A stretch of 64,000 nt of DNA from Amycolatopsis australiensis (GCF_900119165.1 NZ_FPJG01000006.1:6572001-6636000), one strand, 5' to 3'. Counted from the first letter of the stretch, positions 35,238-45,310 are shown. A program made the numbers and translations. Notes: generated by a model not told the origin, from the letters alone.

Positions 35238-35618
35238 GGGCTCAACATACTTGATCAGCGAGTCACCGGAGACCGGGTCAGGTGAATCGGACGGCCGTTT
35301 TCAGCAAGCCGGGATTCGCGCGGAGTTCTTTCAGCCCGACCGTTTCCTGGGGGATCCGCGCGCGCTGGTGGAGCAAGTGTGTCACGGCTTCGTGCATGTC
35401 TTCAGGGAGCCCGGCGGTCAGTGCGGATACATCGACCGACCCACGGCTGGATTTGTCCGGCCGGGCGGTGCCGTGGTCGAGCAGCCGCCAGCCGGTGAGC
35501 GACTCCGACTACGTCACTCGATTCGCCTCCATGGCCGCGACGCTCACTCAGCACGAACAGCTGGTCCAGCTGTTCACCTCACGGCCAGCCCGCTCAGTGG
35601 TCACTCAGTAAGGCACGT
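35238..35618. other. no confident gene
   Basis: A plus-strand frame from GTG 35282 to 35611 (109 aa, ending ATLTQHEQLVQLFTSRPAR) is open but its first half reads as random Arg/Ser-rich sequence. The end may be a coding fragment. The 5' control region of the 564-aa gene must also be here. Confidence 0.35.
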
Positions 35619-35732
35619 CTAGGGCGCGTCTGGCAATGCCCTGGTCCTGGTGATCACGGCGGGCAGGACGACCGCGGCGCGGTAGACGATGGCGAGCTTG
35701 TCGTAGCGCTCAACCGCCGGCGTTTCCCGGCC
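35619..35732 (-). mobile_element. IS5-type transposase C-terminal fragment
   Basis: On the minus strand the frame reads TPAVERYDKLAIVYRAAVVL followed by PAVITRTRA and a stop at 35619. VERYDKLAxxYxAxVxLAA is the conserved C-terminus of IS5-group transposases of actinobacteria. Only about 37 codons remain, and the sequence beyond 35732 is unrelated. Confidence 0.6.
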
Positions 35733-36186
35733 GCCGTCCCTTCGATTCACTCCAAAGGTGAAGCTCCCAAGGACGGCCCGCCCACCCTTGGGACCGCGTG
35801 GCCCGGCTGTCGAGGCAATTGCGCGCGGCGGCGGTCACCACATATGCCTGCGATGGGCGGCCCTCCGACGGGGCGGCCGGCACCGCCGAACGGTTCCCGG
35901 ATCGCCGCCGGTCTTCCCGTGCGTGATCACGGAGAGTGGGGCTGTTCACCGTCCCGGCGTAGTGTGTTCGCTCGCTACGGCAGACCCCGCGCATTCCGTC
36001 ATTTTTCGCCGATATTTTCCTGAAAGTTTCCCTGGTTCACTCCAGTGGGTTTTTATCGCCGTTCCCGCGCGTTCCCACACCTTCAGGTCATCGCACCGAT
36101 CCGGGATGGCCACCTCGGTAGCATCGGTTCGGTTGGTGCGCACCCGGCAGTCACGTTCGAAGACCATTGTCAGGAGCTGGTGAATC
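35733..36186. other. intergenic with AT-rich promoter-like stretch
   Basis: No gene can be supported. Open frames on both strands have no domain. At 35999-36060 the sequence turns AT-rich (atttttcgccgatattttcc, then gggtttttatcg), unlike its surroundings; it lies about 130-190 nt before the two-gene cassette and may contain its promoter. Confidence 0.45.
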
Positions 36187-36846
36187 GTGACGAACACCGG
36201 AATCGATCGCGAAACGTTGACCGTGGTGGCGTCCGTGGCGGCGGTCCGGCACACCGCCGCCGTGCCGGAGGAAAACCGCGGCCAGATCGACAACGTGCTG
36301 CTGCTGGCGGTGCTGGCCGCCGGCGCGAAGTACAACATCGGCCTGCAGAGCGATGAGTGGTTCAGCACGTTCGACGACACGATCCAGACCGGCGCGGAGT
36401 GGGCCGTCGACGCCGGCTCCTGGAAGCGCGTGACCCGGTCGGGCAGCCCGTTCGACCTGGCCATGATCCTACCGGGCGGCATCGCGGACACCGAGCGGGC
36501 ACTGGTCGCCGTGCGCTCGGAGCACTACCCGCTGCGCGGCGCGTTGCGGTTCGGAGCCGTGGCGAGCGCGGACGTCGCCGTGCTGTGCGCGGTGGCGGAC
36601 GTGACGCCGCGGCCGGGTGCGCTGTCCGTCGTGCTGGGCGCCGTCGCCTACCGCTTCAAATCCGACCTGAGCGTCGACAACCCGCTGGCGCCGCGCCCCT
36701 GGGCCGAAGTTGATGACGCATTCCTGCGGCTGTCGAAATACACGATCGACACCACGGAGGCGGGCTACAACGGGATCCAGCAGCGGATCGCGAAAGCACT
36801 CGGTGACCGGGTCGAGAAATACCTCTACCGCACACCGATCAAGTGA
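36187..36846 (+). CDS. unknown 219-aa protein, first gene of a two-gene cassette
   Basis: GTG start with aggagctg about 8 nt upstream. No signal peptide. A hydrophobic stretch, NVLLLAVLAAGAKYNIG, lies near residue 37, and the C-terminal half is mixed (SVVLGAVAYRFKSDLSV, YNGIQQRIAKALGDRVEKYL). I recognise no family. It is followed after 13 nt by a gene of similar style, and the pair ends at a hairpin, so they form one operon. Confidence 0.65.
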   Translation: MTNTGIDRETLTVVASVAAVRHTAAVPEENRGQIDNVLLLAVLAAGAKYNIGLQSDEWFSTFDDTIQTGAEWAVDAGSWKRVTRSGSPFDLAMILPGGIADTERALVAVRSEHYPLRGALRFGAVASADVAVLCAVADVTPRPGALSVVLGAVAYRFKSDLSVDNPLAPRPWAEVDDAFLRLSKYTIDTTEAGYNGIQQRIAKALGDRVEKYLYRTPIK

Positions 36847-36859
36847 AACGAGGAAACCG

Positions 36860-37699
36860 ATGATCACCAAGGAAGCCCCCTTCACGCTCTCGGACGACGC
36901 CGTCTCGTCCCTACCGGGGCAGCGCGACCGCGCGGTGGACTACCTGGAGAACCTGCCGCTCGCCGACTTCGACGTCGAGTCCCGGCCCGGCCGGGCCGGC
37001 CTGTACCTGCCGACCGGCGACACCTTCGGCACCTCGAAGGTGACCCCGGCGAACGGCAACTCGGCCGCCCAGGACACGATCGTGGCACCCGACGCGATGG
37101 GTGACGCCAACTACACGGCTGTCATGCGCACGAAACTGCTCGCGCAGATGGGCGCCCGCACCGAGTTCGACGTCAACCGCGAAACCGACAAGTACTACCA
37201 GAAGTACATGGAAATCCTCGGCTACTGCGGCTGGGTGCAGAACTACAGCAAGTGGCGGCAGTACACGTCGTCGAGCTCCAGCCTCGAGATCAGCCGGGTG
37301 CTCATCGACCTGCTGACGGGCCTGCTGGTCGGCCCGCAGCTGGAGCTGCTGGAGACGGCGCTGACGGTCCTGAAGACGGGCTACTCGTCGAACGAGCAGA
37401 TCCGCCTGCTGGGCAAGGACAAGGCGGCGGACAAGGAGGTCAACTTCGACCTCGGCGTCGTCGGCGAGGACAGCCACGCCTGGCCGACGTTCAAGCCGGT
37501 GTTCTTCGCGATCTCGGCCGAGTCCGAGACTGTCAACATCCTGTTCGCCACCCTGAAGTCCAGCCAGACGTCGGTGTTCTACGCGACTTCCGACCAGACC
37601 CTCGACATGAGTCACTACGCGAAGGTCAAGGCGACGGTCGAAGCCAAGACTGAGGAGGCGGCGAAGAAGTACATCGAGAACCTGCCGATCGCCGACTGA
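36860..37699 (+). CDS. unknown 279-aa protein with matching N- and C-terminal motif
   Basis: Start ATG with cgaggaaa 5-6 nt upstream. The first 60 residues are extended or beta (SRPGRAGLYLPTGDTFGTSK); residues 85-200 are helical with an amphipathic to hydrophobic stretch (RVLIDLLTGLLVGPQLELLE); the last 80 are beta-rich (FKPVFFAISAESETVNILFA). A short motif occurs at both ends: AVDYLENLPLADF near residue 26 and AKKYIENLPIAD as the very last residues. No signal peptide. Family unknown; the helical/beta layout would fit a pore-former or a structural subunit, but this is speculation. Confidence 0.65.
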   Translation: MITKEAPFTLSDDAVSSLPGQRDRAVDYLENLPLADFDVESRPGRAGLYLPTGDTFGTSKVTPANGNSAAQDTIVAPDAMGDANYTAVMRTKLLAQMGARTEFDVNRETDKYYQKYMEILGYCGWVQNYSKWRQYTSSSSSLEISRVLIDLLTGLLVGPQLELLETALTVLKTGYSSNEQIRLLGKDKAADKEVNFDLGVVGEDSHAWPTFKPVFFAISAESETVNILFATLKSSQTSVFYATSDQTLDMSHYAKVKATVEAKTEEAAKKYIENLPIAD

Positions 37700-37714
37700 C
37701 CGACAGGCGCCGGT

Positions 37715-37745
37715 CGTGGTGGCCTCAGGCGCCGGGACCACCACG
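37715..37745 (+). terminator. hairpin after the two-gene cassette
   Basis: CGTGGTGG at 37715-37722 pairs with CCACCACG at 37738-37745. It starts 16 nt after the stop of the 279-aa gene. There is no U-tract. The region 37746-37974 shows nothing else. Confidence 0.55.
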
Positions 37746-37974
37746 GCAGGCCGACGGTCAGGCGGGTCATCCCGGCAGGCCGCCGCCTGATCCGAGACCC
37801 GTCCCAAGTACTGACGACCTACCCACTCAATCGGGTCCTCACCGTCACGGTGCGCTCGCGGCGGCGCGCACCCGCGGGAGACGCCTCTCCGACAGAGCCG
37901 GCGTACAGAGTGTCCATCCTGAGGGAAGCTATATTCGGTGGATACCGCCCAATCGGAGGGTTTGTGTCGCCGAA

Positions 37975-38205
37975 GTGATACAGGCACCGTTGAGTACGTG
38001 GAATCGCGTGAGTTTCGGGTGCGGCTGCCCGTTCGACGTACCACCAGCCCGGTACGCGGTGCTCGTGCACGCGGTCGCCGGCGTGCTCGATGCCGCCGAC
38101 CTGATCGCCAGATCGTCGATCGTCGTGGACCATCAAGCCCGCGACGAGGACCTGAACCGCGAGTTTGACCGATTCAGCGCCGAGTACCCGTGGGGTGACC
38201 TCTGA
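37975..38205 (+). CDS. possible small hypothetical protein (76 aa)
   Basis: The frame from GTG 37975 has balanced composition, for example [20 protein letters not shown] and [20 protein letters not shown], unlike the Arg/Pro-rich shadow frames around it. A GGAGGG precedes another GTG (37961) that reads only four codons to a TGA overlapping this start, so either a tiny leader or a frameshift is present. No family recognised. Confidence 0.4.
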   Translation: MIQAPLSTWNRVSFGCGCPFDVPPARYAVLVHAVAGVLDAADLIARSSIVVDHQARDEDLNREFDRFSAEYPWGDL

Positions 38206-38648
38206 TCGCTAAGTGTGCCGGTCAAATCTGCCTCTGCTCGGTGGCTGGCAGAAAACATGCTCGCGGGCCGCCGAGGTTGTGGAAGGCCGCGTGCTGGATC
38301 ACCGCGTTGAACGTAGTCGCCGGACGGCTCAGACGACGGCTGTCCACTCGGCTGCGGCCACCATCGTGCCGCACCTCTCCTGCAGTGCAGGGGTTCAACA
38401 TGCTCTTCTGTTCGGTGCCCCCACCGGCGGGGTCGCGTTTTAAGTCGAGTCCTGGAATAACCAGCGGCTATTTCGCCGCCGCGCCGTTCTACGGCGGCCC
38501 GGGCGTCGGCGGCGGCACGGTCGTGACAGCGCCGGAAACACCCGTTCGCAGGGGCGACCGTGATCTGCATCCTAGATGCCCAGTGACCCGCAGCCGGTAT
38601 TCCGTATCCGAGTTCGGCCGGGGGTCCGTGCGAGAACCGACGGGGGGG
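38206..38648. other. no gene supported
   Basis: Frames here are open but of shadow composition and without recognisable domains. The P450 promoter should lie at its right end, though no clear -35/-10 pair was seen. Confidence 0.45.
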
Positions 38649-39881
<1,233 letters not shown>

Positions 39882-40203
39882 CACCGCAACCGTGAATCCG
39901 GACGCCTTACGGTCTTACGGTCGAAGACGACGAAATTCCGCTGTCCTGCGGGAAGCACCACCTGTTGCTTCACCATGTGCCGTAGTCGTCGCCGCCGGTC
40001 GTGAGTTTCCGGGTGACCGCATCAGCGCCGGGCGGCCCGCACCCAGGAGGCAGTCCATGACCATCACTCGCACCCAGCCGACCCGCCGTCCACGCCACGC
40101 TGCAGCTACGGCAGGGAAGTACGGTCAGCCTGAGGCAGAGCTGCGATGGGCGACGTCGATGCCGATAAACAGGCAGTGATTACGAGGGGAACAGCCGGAG
40201 AGC

Positions 40204-40615
40204 TGCCGTCGGCGAGCATGTCCGCTGGCTGCAACCTGTCCCGGACGCGCGGCCCGACCGGAAGACAACGACCCGGCGGCGACAGTCTCCGAGCGAGCCA
40301 GCGTGAGACTGGCGTTAAACGTGAACCTGCAGTACCTGCCGCCGCATGAGCGCGCCGTGCTGATCCTGCGCGAGATGTCGGCCTGGTCCGCCGTTGAGGC
40401 GGCCGCACTGCTCGACATGCCCGTGGCCGCGATCAAGAGTGCTCACCCCGCCGTTGGCGAATGTTCTCGACCCGTGCGGACGGGCAACCCGTCGTCGCCG
40501 CCTACACCGAGCCTTCGACGGCCAGTATGTGCCCTACGGGATCGTCGTACTCACCGCGGGCAACGACGGCACCACGGCAATCACCGCATTCGTCTTTCCA
40601 CGCAGTCTTCCCTGA
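40204..40615 (+). pseudogene. ECF sigma factor fragment (SigJ/SigG-like) with frameshifts
   Basis: Successive frames give VRWLQPVPD, then LALNVNLQYLPPHERAVLIL and AWSAVEAAALLDMPVAAIKS (sigma region 4), then FDGQYVPYGIVVLTAGNDG and AITAFVF, the C-terminal SnoaL-like domain found in this sigma group. Region 2 is missing and at least two frameshifts are present. Confidence 0.65.
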
Positions 40616-40699
40616 CCGCCCTGACTGGACCGATCCAGGATCGGCTTTGCGTAGCGGCCAGGCTGGTCCCGGTCGAGCGGTGCGTCGCCCTGCTGGCCC

Positions 40700-40803
40700 G
40701 CGTTGTCGACGTCGAGCGACGCGTCCGGCGGCCATCCCGCTGTATGACGTGACCGTCGCCGACCACGAGCGGGTGCTGGGACCCGGCCACCCCACAACCA
40801 CGC
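40700..40803 (+). pseudogene. TPR-protein fragment
   Basis: The frame reads AAIPLYDVTVADHERVLGPG and HPTT. It matches one unit of the 42-residue TPR repeats found in NB-ARC/TPR proteins, like those in the NLR gene at 25903 (RVLGPDHPSTL). It is a single repeat with no start or stop of its own. Confidence 0.5.
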
Positions 40804-40814
40804 CACCCAGGCCG

Positions 40815-41033
40815 ATCCTGACCATGCTGCCCGGTGGCCTCGCGTTCTTCTCCAGCGGCAGCTGCTACGGCCACACGATGATCTCGATCGGCGGCGGCGA
40901 CTTCCTGTCGAACGCCATCCACGGCGCGGGCGCCTACACCAAGACCACCACCGCGGAGATCAAGGGCAAGCGGGGCCCGACCTACCTCGGCTGGGCGCAG
41001 CCGTGGTTCAAGGCGAAACCACTGACGCGGTGA
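40815..41033 (+). pseudogene. C-terminal fragment of a possible NlpC/P60- or CHAP-type peptidase
   Basis: The frame LPGGLAFFSSGSCYGHTMIS followed by IGGGDFLSNAIHGAGAYTKT and YLGWAQPWF looks like the end of a cysteine-peptidase-like domain (GDLxFFxxGxxxGHxxIxxGGG). The beginning with the catalytic Cys is absent. It is fused at its 5' side to the TPR scrap, which suggests a deletion joined two genes. Confidence 0.45.
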
Positions 41034-41078
41034 AGCCGGCGGCCCGCGCCACCTCCGGGCAGGGGCCGCTCGCACGCG

Positions 41079-41609
41079 TCAGCCGCCGGGCCGCACGTGG
41101 TGGAGCACGAAGATGCCGCCGACCGCAGGCCGGCCGAGCCGTTTGTGGTCGGTCGCCACGTACTCGTCGAGCACGGCGAGGATCCGGCGGTCCAGCTCTT
41201 CGACCTCGTCGGGGGACAGGTGCAGCAGGAACTTCTCGTGTAGCACCACCGATTCCGGGCCCGCCTCCCGCAGCTCCTCCTGAAAGATCTCGATCGGCGC
41301 GAACCGCGTTTCGGCGTCGGCGCCGGCGAGCGGTCCGTCCAGCCACCACGTCTCGCTGTTCGAGCGGTACGGCTTCTCGAGGGCGCCGCTCGCCCCGGTC
41401 CGGACAGGGGCCGGTTCCAGCAGTCCCGCGGCGACGAGCCGGCGCACGTGGTGCAGGACCGTGCCGGGGTCGCGGCCGAGGCGGTCGGCCAGCTGCTTGT
41501 TGGTCAGCTCTTCGACCAGGCACAGCCGCATGATCCGCAGCCGCAGCGGGTGACCGAGGGCCTGGGCCTCCTCCGGTGTGGCCGGGCGCCGTCGGCGGGG
41601 TTCGGGCAT
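41079..41609 (-). CDS. ArsR-like winged-helix transcriptional regulator
   Basis: A 176-aa regulator if started at ATG 41609 (PEPRRRRPATPEEAQALGHP). The winged helix comprises LRLRIMRLCLVEELTNKQLA and DRLGRDPGTVLHHVRRLVAA, near residues 18-65, followed by a beta-wing and a helical C-terminal domain (FLLHLSPDEVEELDRRILAV). No metal-binding cysteine pair typical of ArsR is seen, so the signal is probably not a metal. It is divergent from an MFS exporter with a perfect inverted repeat between them. ATG 41627 and GTG 41642 are alternative starts but run into the operator. Confidence 0.8.
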   Translation of the reverse strand: MPEPRRRRPATPEEAQALGHPLRLRIMRLCLVEELTNKQLADRLGRDPGTVLHHVRRLVAAGLLEPAPVRTGASGALEKPYRSNSETWWLDGPLAGADAETRFAPIEIFQEELREAGPESVVLHEKFLLHLSPDEVEELDRRILAVLDEYVATDHKRLGRPAVGGIFVLHHVRPGG

Positions 41610-41639
41610 GAGCGGAGCGTAGTCCATCGATCCGACTCG

Positions 41640-41669
41640 CACATCGATGGAGAAAAGCCCATCGATGTG
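41640..41669. promoter_or_regulatory. 11-bp inverted repeat, likely ArsR-like operator
   Basis: CACATCGATGG at 41640-41650 and CCATCGATGTG at 41659-41669 are exact reverse complements with an 8-nt spacer. A third CCATCGAT occurs at 41624-41631. The site lies between the divergent regulator and MFS starts, so binding would control both. Confidence 0.7.
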
Positions 41670-41682
41670 TCATTCTCCATCC

Positions 41683-42897
41683 ATGACTTCCGGGTTCTGG
41701 CGGCTGTGGACCGCGGCGGGGCTGTCCAGCCTCGCCGACGGCGTGCTGAAGACCGCTCTGCCGCTGGTCGCGGTCGGCTACACGCGGTCGCCGCCGCTCG
41801 TCGCCGGGCTCGCTTTCGCCTTCAGCCTGCCGTGGCTGCTCTGCGCGTTGCCCGTCGGCGCGCTGGTCGACCGGCTCGATCGCCGCCGCGCGATGCTGGC
41901 CGCCAACGTGCTCCGCGGGGCGCTGGTCGCCGCGGTGACGCTGCTGACGGTGACCGGCAACGGCTCGATCTGGGCGCTGTACGTCGTCGCGCTCGGCGTC
42001 GGCTGCGCGGAGACGGTCTACGACACCGCCGCCCAGTCGATCCTCCCGCAGGTCGTCGGGCGCGCCGAGCTGGCGCGCGCGAACGGCCGGGTGTTCGCCG
42101 TCGAGCAAACGGCCAACGAGTTCGCGGGGCCGCCGCTGGCCGGTGTGCTCGTCGCGACGGGTGTCGCCGCCGCGTTCGCCGCGCCGGTCGTGATGTGGGC
42201 GGTGGCCGTCACGGCGCTGCTGCTGGTGCGCGGCCCGTTCCGGATCCCGCGGGAGGGCGGCACGACGCTGCGCGCGGACATCGCCGAGGGCCTGCGGTTC
42301 CTGATACGCCACCGGGTGCTGCGCACGTTCTCGGTCATGATCGGGACGTTCAACTTCGCCACCGGAGCGACCTTCGCCGTCCTCGTGCTCTACGCGGTGG
42401 GCCCCGGCTCGGCGATGGGCCTGTCCGGACCGGCGTTCGGCCTGCTGATGGCGACGATCCCGGCGGGCGGCCTGGCCGGGGCGCTGCTGGCCGGGCCGGT
42501 GGAACGCCGGCTCGGCCGCGTCCGCGCGCTGGCGGTGTCCTGGCTCGCCGGCGGGCTGACGATCGGGGTGCTCGCGGTGACGGCGGACCCGTACGCGGTG
42601 GGAGCCGCGTTCTTCGCCGGCGGAGCCGGGCTCCTGGTGTCGAACGTGATCGTGGTGTCGCTACGCCAGCGCGTGACCCCCGACCGGCTCCTGGGACGGC
42701 TCACCAGCAGCCACCGCCTGGTGGCCTGGGGAACGAAGTCCCTCGGCGCACTGGCCGGCGGGGCGATCGCCCAGGGGGCCGGGCTGCACGCGGTATTCGT
42801 GGTGATGGCAGTGATGGCGTTCGCAGCGCTCGCCGGCCTGCTCGTGGTCACCGAGGACGCGCTCACGACGGCCGAACGCGCGGTCACCGCCCGCTGA
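41683..42897 (+). CDS. MFS transporter (MFS_3-like exporter)
   Basis: A 404-aa membrane protein with about twelve hydrophobic helices. The start region SGFWRLWTAAGLSSLADGVL and the A-loop VGALVDRLDRRRAML are typical of the EntS/macrolide-exporter branch of the major facilitator superfamily. ATG 41683 has no ribosome site, and 41665 or 41647 are in frame but inside the operator; a leaderless or weakly initiated message is likely. Divergent ArsR-like regulation suggests drug or metabolite efflux. Confidence 0.85.
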   Translation: MTSGFWRLWTAAGLSSLADGVLKTALPLVAVGYTRSPPLVAGLAFAFSLPWLLCALPVGALVDRLDRRRAMLAANVLRGALVAAVTLLTVTGNGSIWALYVVALGVGCAETVYDTAAQSILPQVVGRAELARANGRVFAVEQTANEFAGPPLAGVLVATGVAAAFAAPVVMWAVAVTALLLVRGPFRIPREGGTTLRADIAEGLRFLIRHRVLRTFSVMIGTFNFATGATFAVLVLYAVGPGSAMGLSGPAFGLLMATIPAGGLAGALLAGPVERRLGRVRALAVSWLAGGLTIGVLAVTADPYAVGAAFFAGGAGLLVSNVIVVSLRQRVTPDRLLGRLTSSHRLVAWGTKSLGALAGGAIAQGAGLHAVFVVMAVMAFAALAGLLVVTEDALTTAERAVTAR

Positions 42898-43075
42898 GGG
42901 CGCCGCCTGGTTCGACCGCGCGACCTTCACCGGCAACGCCCGGTTCGACAGCGCAAACTTCACCGGCAGCGCCCGGTTCAACAGCGCAAACTTCACCGGC
43001 AGCGCCCGGTTCAACGACGCCACCTTCATCGGCGACGTCACCTTCAACAACACCAAGTTCTCTTCCCGGCTCATC
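42898..43075 (+). pseudogene. pentapeptide-repeat fragment
   Basis: Immediately after the MFS stop the frame reads ATFTGNARFDSANFTGSARF, then NSANFTGSARFNDATFIGDV, repeating the A[TN]FxGxxxF pattern of pentapeptide proteins. The DNA repeats with a 30-bp unit. There is no start codon, so this is the remnant of a larger gene. Confidence 0.6.
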
Positions 43076-43094
43076 GACCTCAACCATGTGATCG

Positions 43095-44030
43095 TTGTGG
43101 GCGGCGCCAGGCGGGCAGACGTGTGTCTCCCTGGACATCTCCACGACGTCGGCACGATCCCTCCGGGCGACCTTGAAGGCCGCCAGCGAGGCCCGCGGCG
43201 CGATCATCGATCACCGGGAACCTCAAAACCGTTACATCGCAGCAGCCGACTCCGGTGACGAAGCCTCCGGGCCGAACTTCCTCAACCAGTTCGTCAAGCC
43301 CTTCACGTCGTGCACGCCGAACAGCTTCTCCGGCGACACCCCGGTTCTCCTTGCCGGTGGGGGCGCCAAGCCGATCAAGGACATCGTCATCGCCGACCGC
43401 GTGCTGGCCGCGAACGCGCACGACGGGCGGCCGGTTCCGGAGCCGGTCACGCGGCTGATCACCGGTGAGGGCCGTAAGCACATCGTCGACGTCGAGGTGC
43501 GGACGCAGGACTCGGCCACGCGGATCCGGGCGACCTCAAACCACCCGTTCTGGGTGCAGAACCTCGGCAAATGGATCGAAGCGAAGGACCTCCGGCACGG
43601 GGACCGCTTGAGAACGCCGGCTGGCGACGCCGTCGTCGGTTCGGAAGTACGTGAACACCAAGAACAGATCAAGGTCTATAACCTCACGGTGGCCGATCTG
43701 CACACGTATTACGTCGGCTCCGGGACGAACGCGGTACTCGTCCACAACGCCGACTGCGTGATCGACCCACGGAAACTCGATTACCTGTTCAACGTGAACA
43801 TCAAGGACGATCCACACAACTCCGCGCGCGCCGCGCAAAACGTGATGGAGCTGCTCAAGGTCGGGATCAGGGACACCCCCGAGATGCGGGCGTATCTCGC
43901 CGAGCAGCTCCAAGCGGCCACTGCTGGCGGATTCGATCGGACGTTCACCAATAAGTACGGAAATTTCGGCGTCACGCATTCCGTGCTCTACGGACCGTAC
44001 GGCGTGCGCAGCGTCGAAAGCACCTGGTAG
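43095..44030 (+). CDS. orphan C-terminal part of a polymorphic toxin: HINT domain plus toxin tip
   Basis: The convincing part begins near 43228 (AAADSGDEASGPNFLNQFVK). A pretoxin HINT domain follows: CTPNSFSGDTPVLLAGGGAK, TSNHPFWVQNLGKW and VADLHTYYVGSGTNAVLVHN, with both splice-type ends present. HINT autoproteolysis would free the last 95 residues, beginning ADCVIDPRKLDYLFNVNIKD and ending YGPYGVRSVESTW, which is the toxin module; I do not recognise its activity. The RHS/secretion part is missing, so this is a displaced tail or cassette. GTG 43095 is only the first possible start. The next gene is the likely immunity gene. Confidence 0.65.
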   Translation: MWAAPGGQTCVSLDISTTSARSLRATLKAASEARGAIIDHREPQNRYIAAADSGDEASGPNFLNQFVKPFTSCTPNSFSGDTPVLLAGGGAKPIKDIVIADRVLAANAHDGRPVPEPVTRLITGEGRKHIVDVEVRTQDSATRIRATSNHPFWVQNLGKWIEAKDLRHGDRLRTPAGDAVVGSEVREHQEQIKVYNLTVADLHTYYVGSGTNAVLVHNADCVIDPRKLDYLFNVNIKDDPHNSARAAQNVMELLKVGIRDTPEMRAYLAEQLQAATAGGFDRTFTNKYGNFGVTHSVLYGPYGVRSVESTW

Positions 44031-44100
44031 ATCATGCCCGACGGAACATATCGGTTCTCGACTGCTATCCTTCGGGGACGAAAGTGATGAAGGGTGGATC

Positions 44101-44457
44101 ATGACGTTTCGCGAGCTCGTAGTGCCGAGCGCCCTCGAGGTCCTGGAATGCGTTGGCGTGGAGCCTGTGGCGCCCGAGCCGGGTTCCACCGTGCAGGAGC
44201 TCACCTTCGAAGCAGACGGTCGGAATTCCGTCAGCTTCTCCTATGACGTGATCGGAAGATCGGTCAGGGTGATCTGGAAAGCAGGTGACCGGACCATTCT
44301 CGACATATTCCGAGAGGGCGCGGTTCGCATCGAGTTCCGCCAGGATGGCGACGATACTGTGGTCGACGCCGATTTCGAAACGGATTCTCTGGGCGGGAAC
44401 ATCGAGGTGAGAGTCGGGGGCGAGGTGCAGGTCAAGGACAAATTGCTCTTCGTTTAG
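44101..44457 (+). CDS. putative immunity protein for the adjacent toxin tail
   Basis: A 118-aa acidic protein, mostly beta strands (SVSFSYDVIGRSVRVIWKAG, IEVRVGGEVQVKDKLLFV). It starts 70 nt after the toxin stop with aagggtgga before the ATG. Codon use is less GC-rich than its neighbours. Small acidic proteins right behind a polymorphic-toxin tip are usually immunity proteins; the call rests on that position. No family recognised. Confidence 0.6.
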   Translation: MTFRELVVPSALEVLECVGVEPVAPEPGSTVQELTFEADGRNSVSFSYDVIGRSVRVIWKAGDRTILDIFREGAVRIEFRQDGDDTVVDADFETDSLGGNIEVRVGGEVQVKDKLLFV

Positions 44458-44593
44458 TCCGCCCCCTGGCTCTGGCCGTCGGCCGCGCAGCGTCGCCAGG
44501 CGTGGCCGTGTCTATCGCCCCCCAGCGCGGATGTACCGGTTCCGATCTCGCACCGGATGTTCGGAAGATGTCCGACGGTGGTACCGGTAACCC

Positions 44594-45035
44594 GTGCGGA
44601 AATCCCACTGCGCACTGCGGCGCCACTTCGAGGACCGGCTGGCCGCGAGCGTGCGCGGGGCGCTGGCCGATCTCGGCGGGGGTCCAGGTGCGCGCCGGGC
44701 CGGATTGCTGGCGGTTTCGGCCTACGCCGCACTCGACGAACTGGTGCGGCGGGCGTGGGAGGTGCCCGGAGGGAGTGTCGTGCAGCCGCCGCGCGGGTGG
44801 GCAAGAGCGCCGATGAGGCGGTCGCCGCGGCCGTGCTGCAGCGACTAAGTCGAGCGAGTTGTCGGGACGCGATCGTCCAGGCTGCGCCGACGCGTACTCG
44901 AGCTTGCTTCTGCACGCCGAGCGCTACGGGGTGCCGGCGCGGGCGGTCCTGCGCCGCTGCGGCGAACCCGCGCTCGTGGGCGACCAGGAGGGCATGCCCA
45001 TCGACGTGGCGGCGATGCTCGCGGCGGAACGCTAG
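44594..45035 (+). pseudogene. frameshifted hypothetical gene
   Basis: Three frames in turn look coding: RRHFEDRLAASVRGALADLG with AGLLAVSAYAALDELVRRAW, then VGKSADEAVAAAVLQRLSRA, then CADAYSSLLLHAERYGVPAR ending DVAAMLAAER. Two single-base shifts would join them into about 145 aa. I do not recognise the product. Confidence 0.45.
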
Positions 45036-45310
45036 CGCGCGAACCGGTCGAGCGCCGCGAGCTTCCATCCGCGCTTGAGGTCACTGGCCCGGTGCCCGGA
45101 GTGGTCGTCCACCAGGAGCTCCGCACCGGGCCACGCCTCGGCCAGTTCAACCGCCGTGCTCACCGGGCAGCTGAGGTCGAGTCGGCCGTAGATCAGCACG
45201 CCGGGAATGCCCGCCAAGCGCCCGGCGTCGCGGATCACCGCGCCTTCCTCGAGCCAGGCCGCGTGCGCGTAGTAGTGCGTGGTGAGCCGGACGAACGCCA
45301 GCGCGGCCGT
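45032..45310 (-). pseudogene. proline iminopeptidase-like C-terminal fragment
   Basis: The minus-strand frame reads LAFVRLTTHYYAHAAWLEEG, RLAGIPGVLIYGRLDLSCPV and LAEAWPGAELLVDDHSGHRA, the C-terminal quarter of prolyl aminopeptidases (alpha/beta hydrolases) with the acid (GRLD) and His (SGH). The nucleophile half is absent. It converges on the hypothetical pseudogene at 44594 and overlaps its end by 3 nt. Confidence 0.7.

Noticed and set aside
33492..35285. Plus-strand ORF of 597 codons
   Set aside because: Antisense shadow of the 564-aa minus-strand gene, rich in Arg/Pro/Gly with no domain.
35750..35756. Third SARP heptamer (CTCCAAA) near the IS5 scrap
   Set aside because: No partner heptamer 11 bp away on either side and no gene start at a suitable distance.
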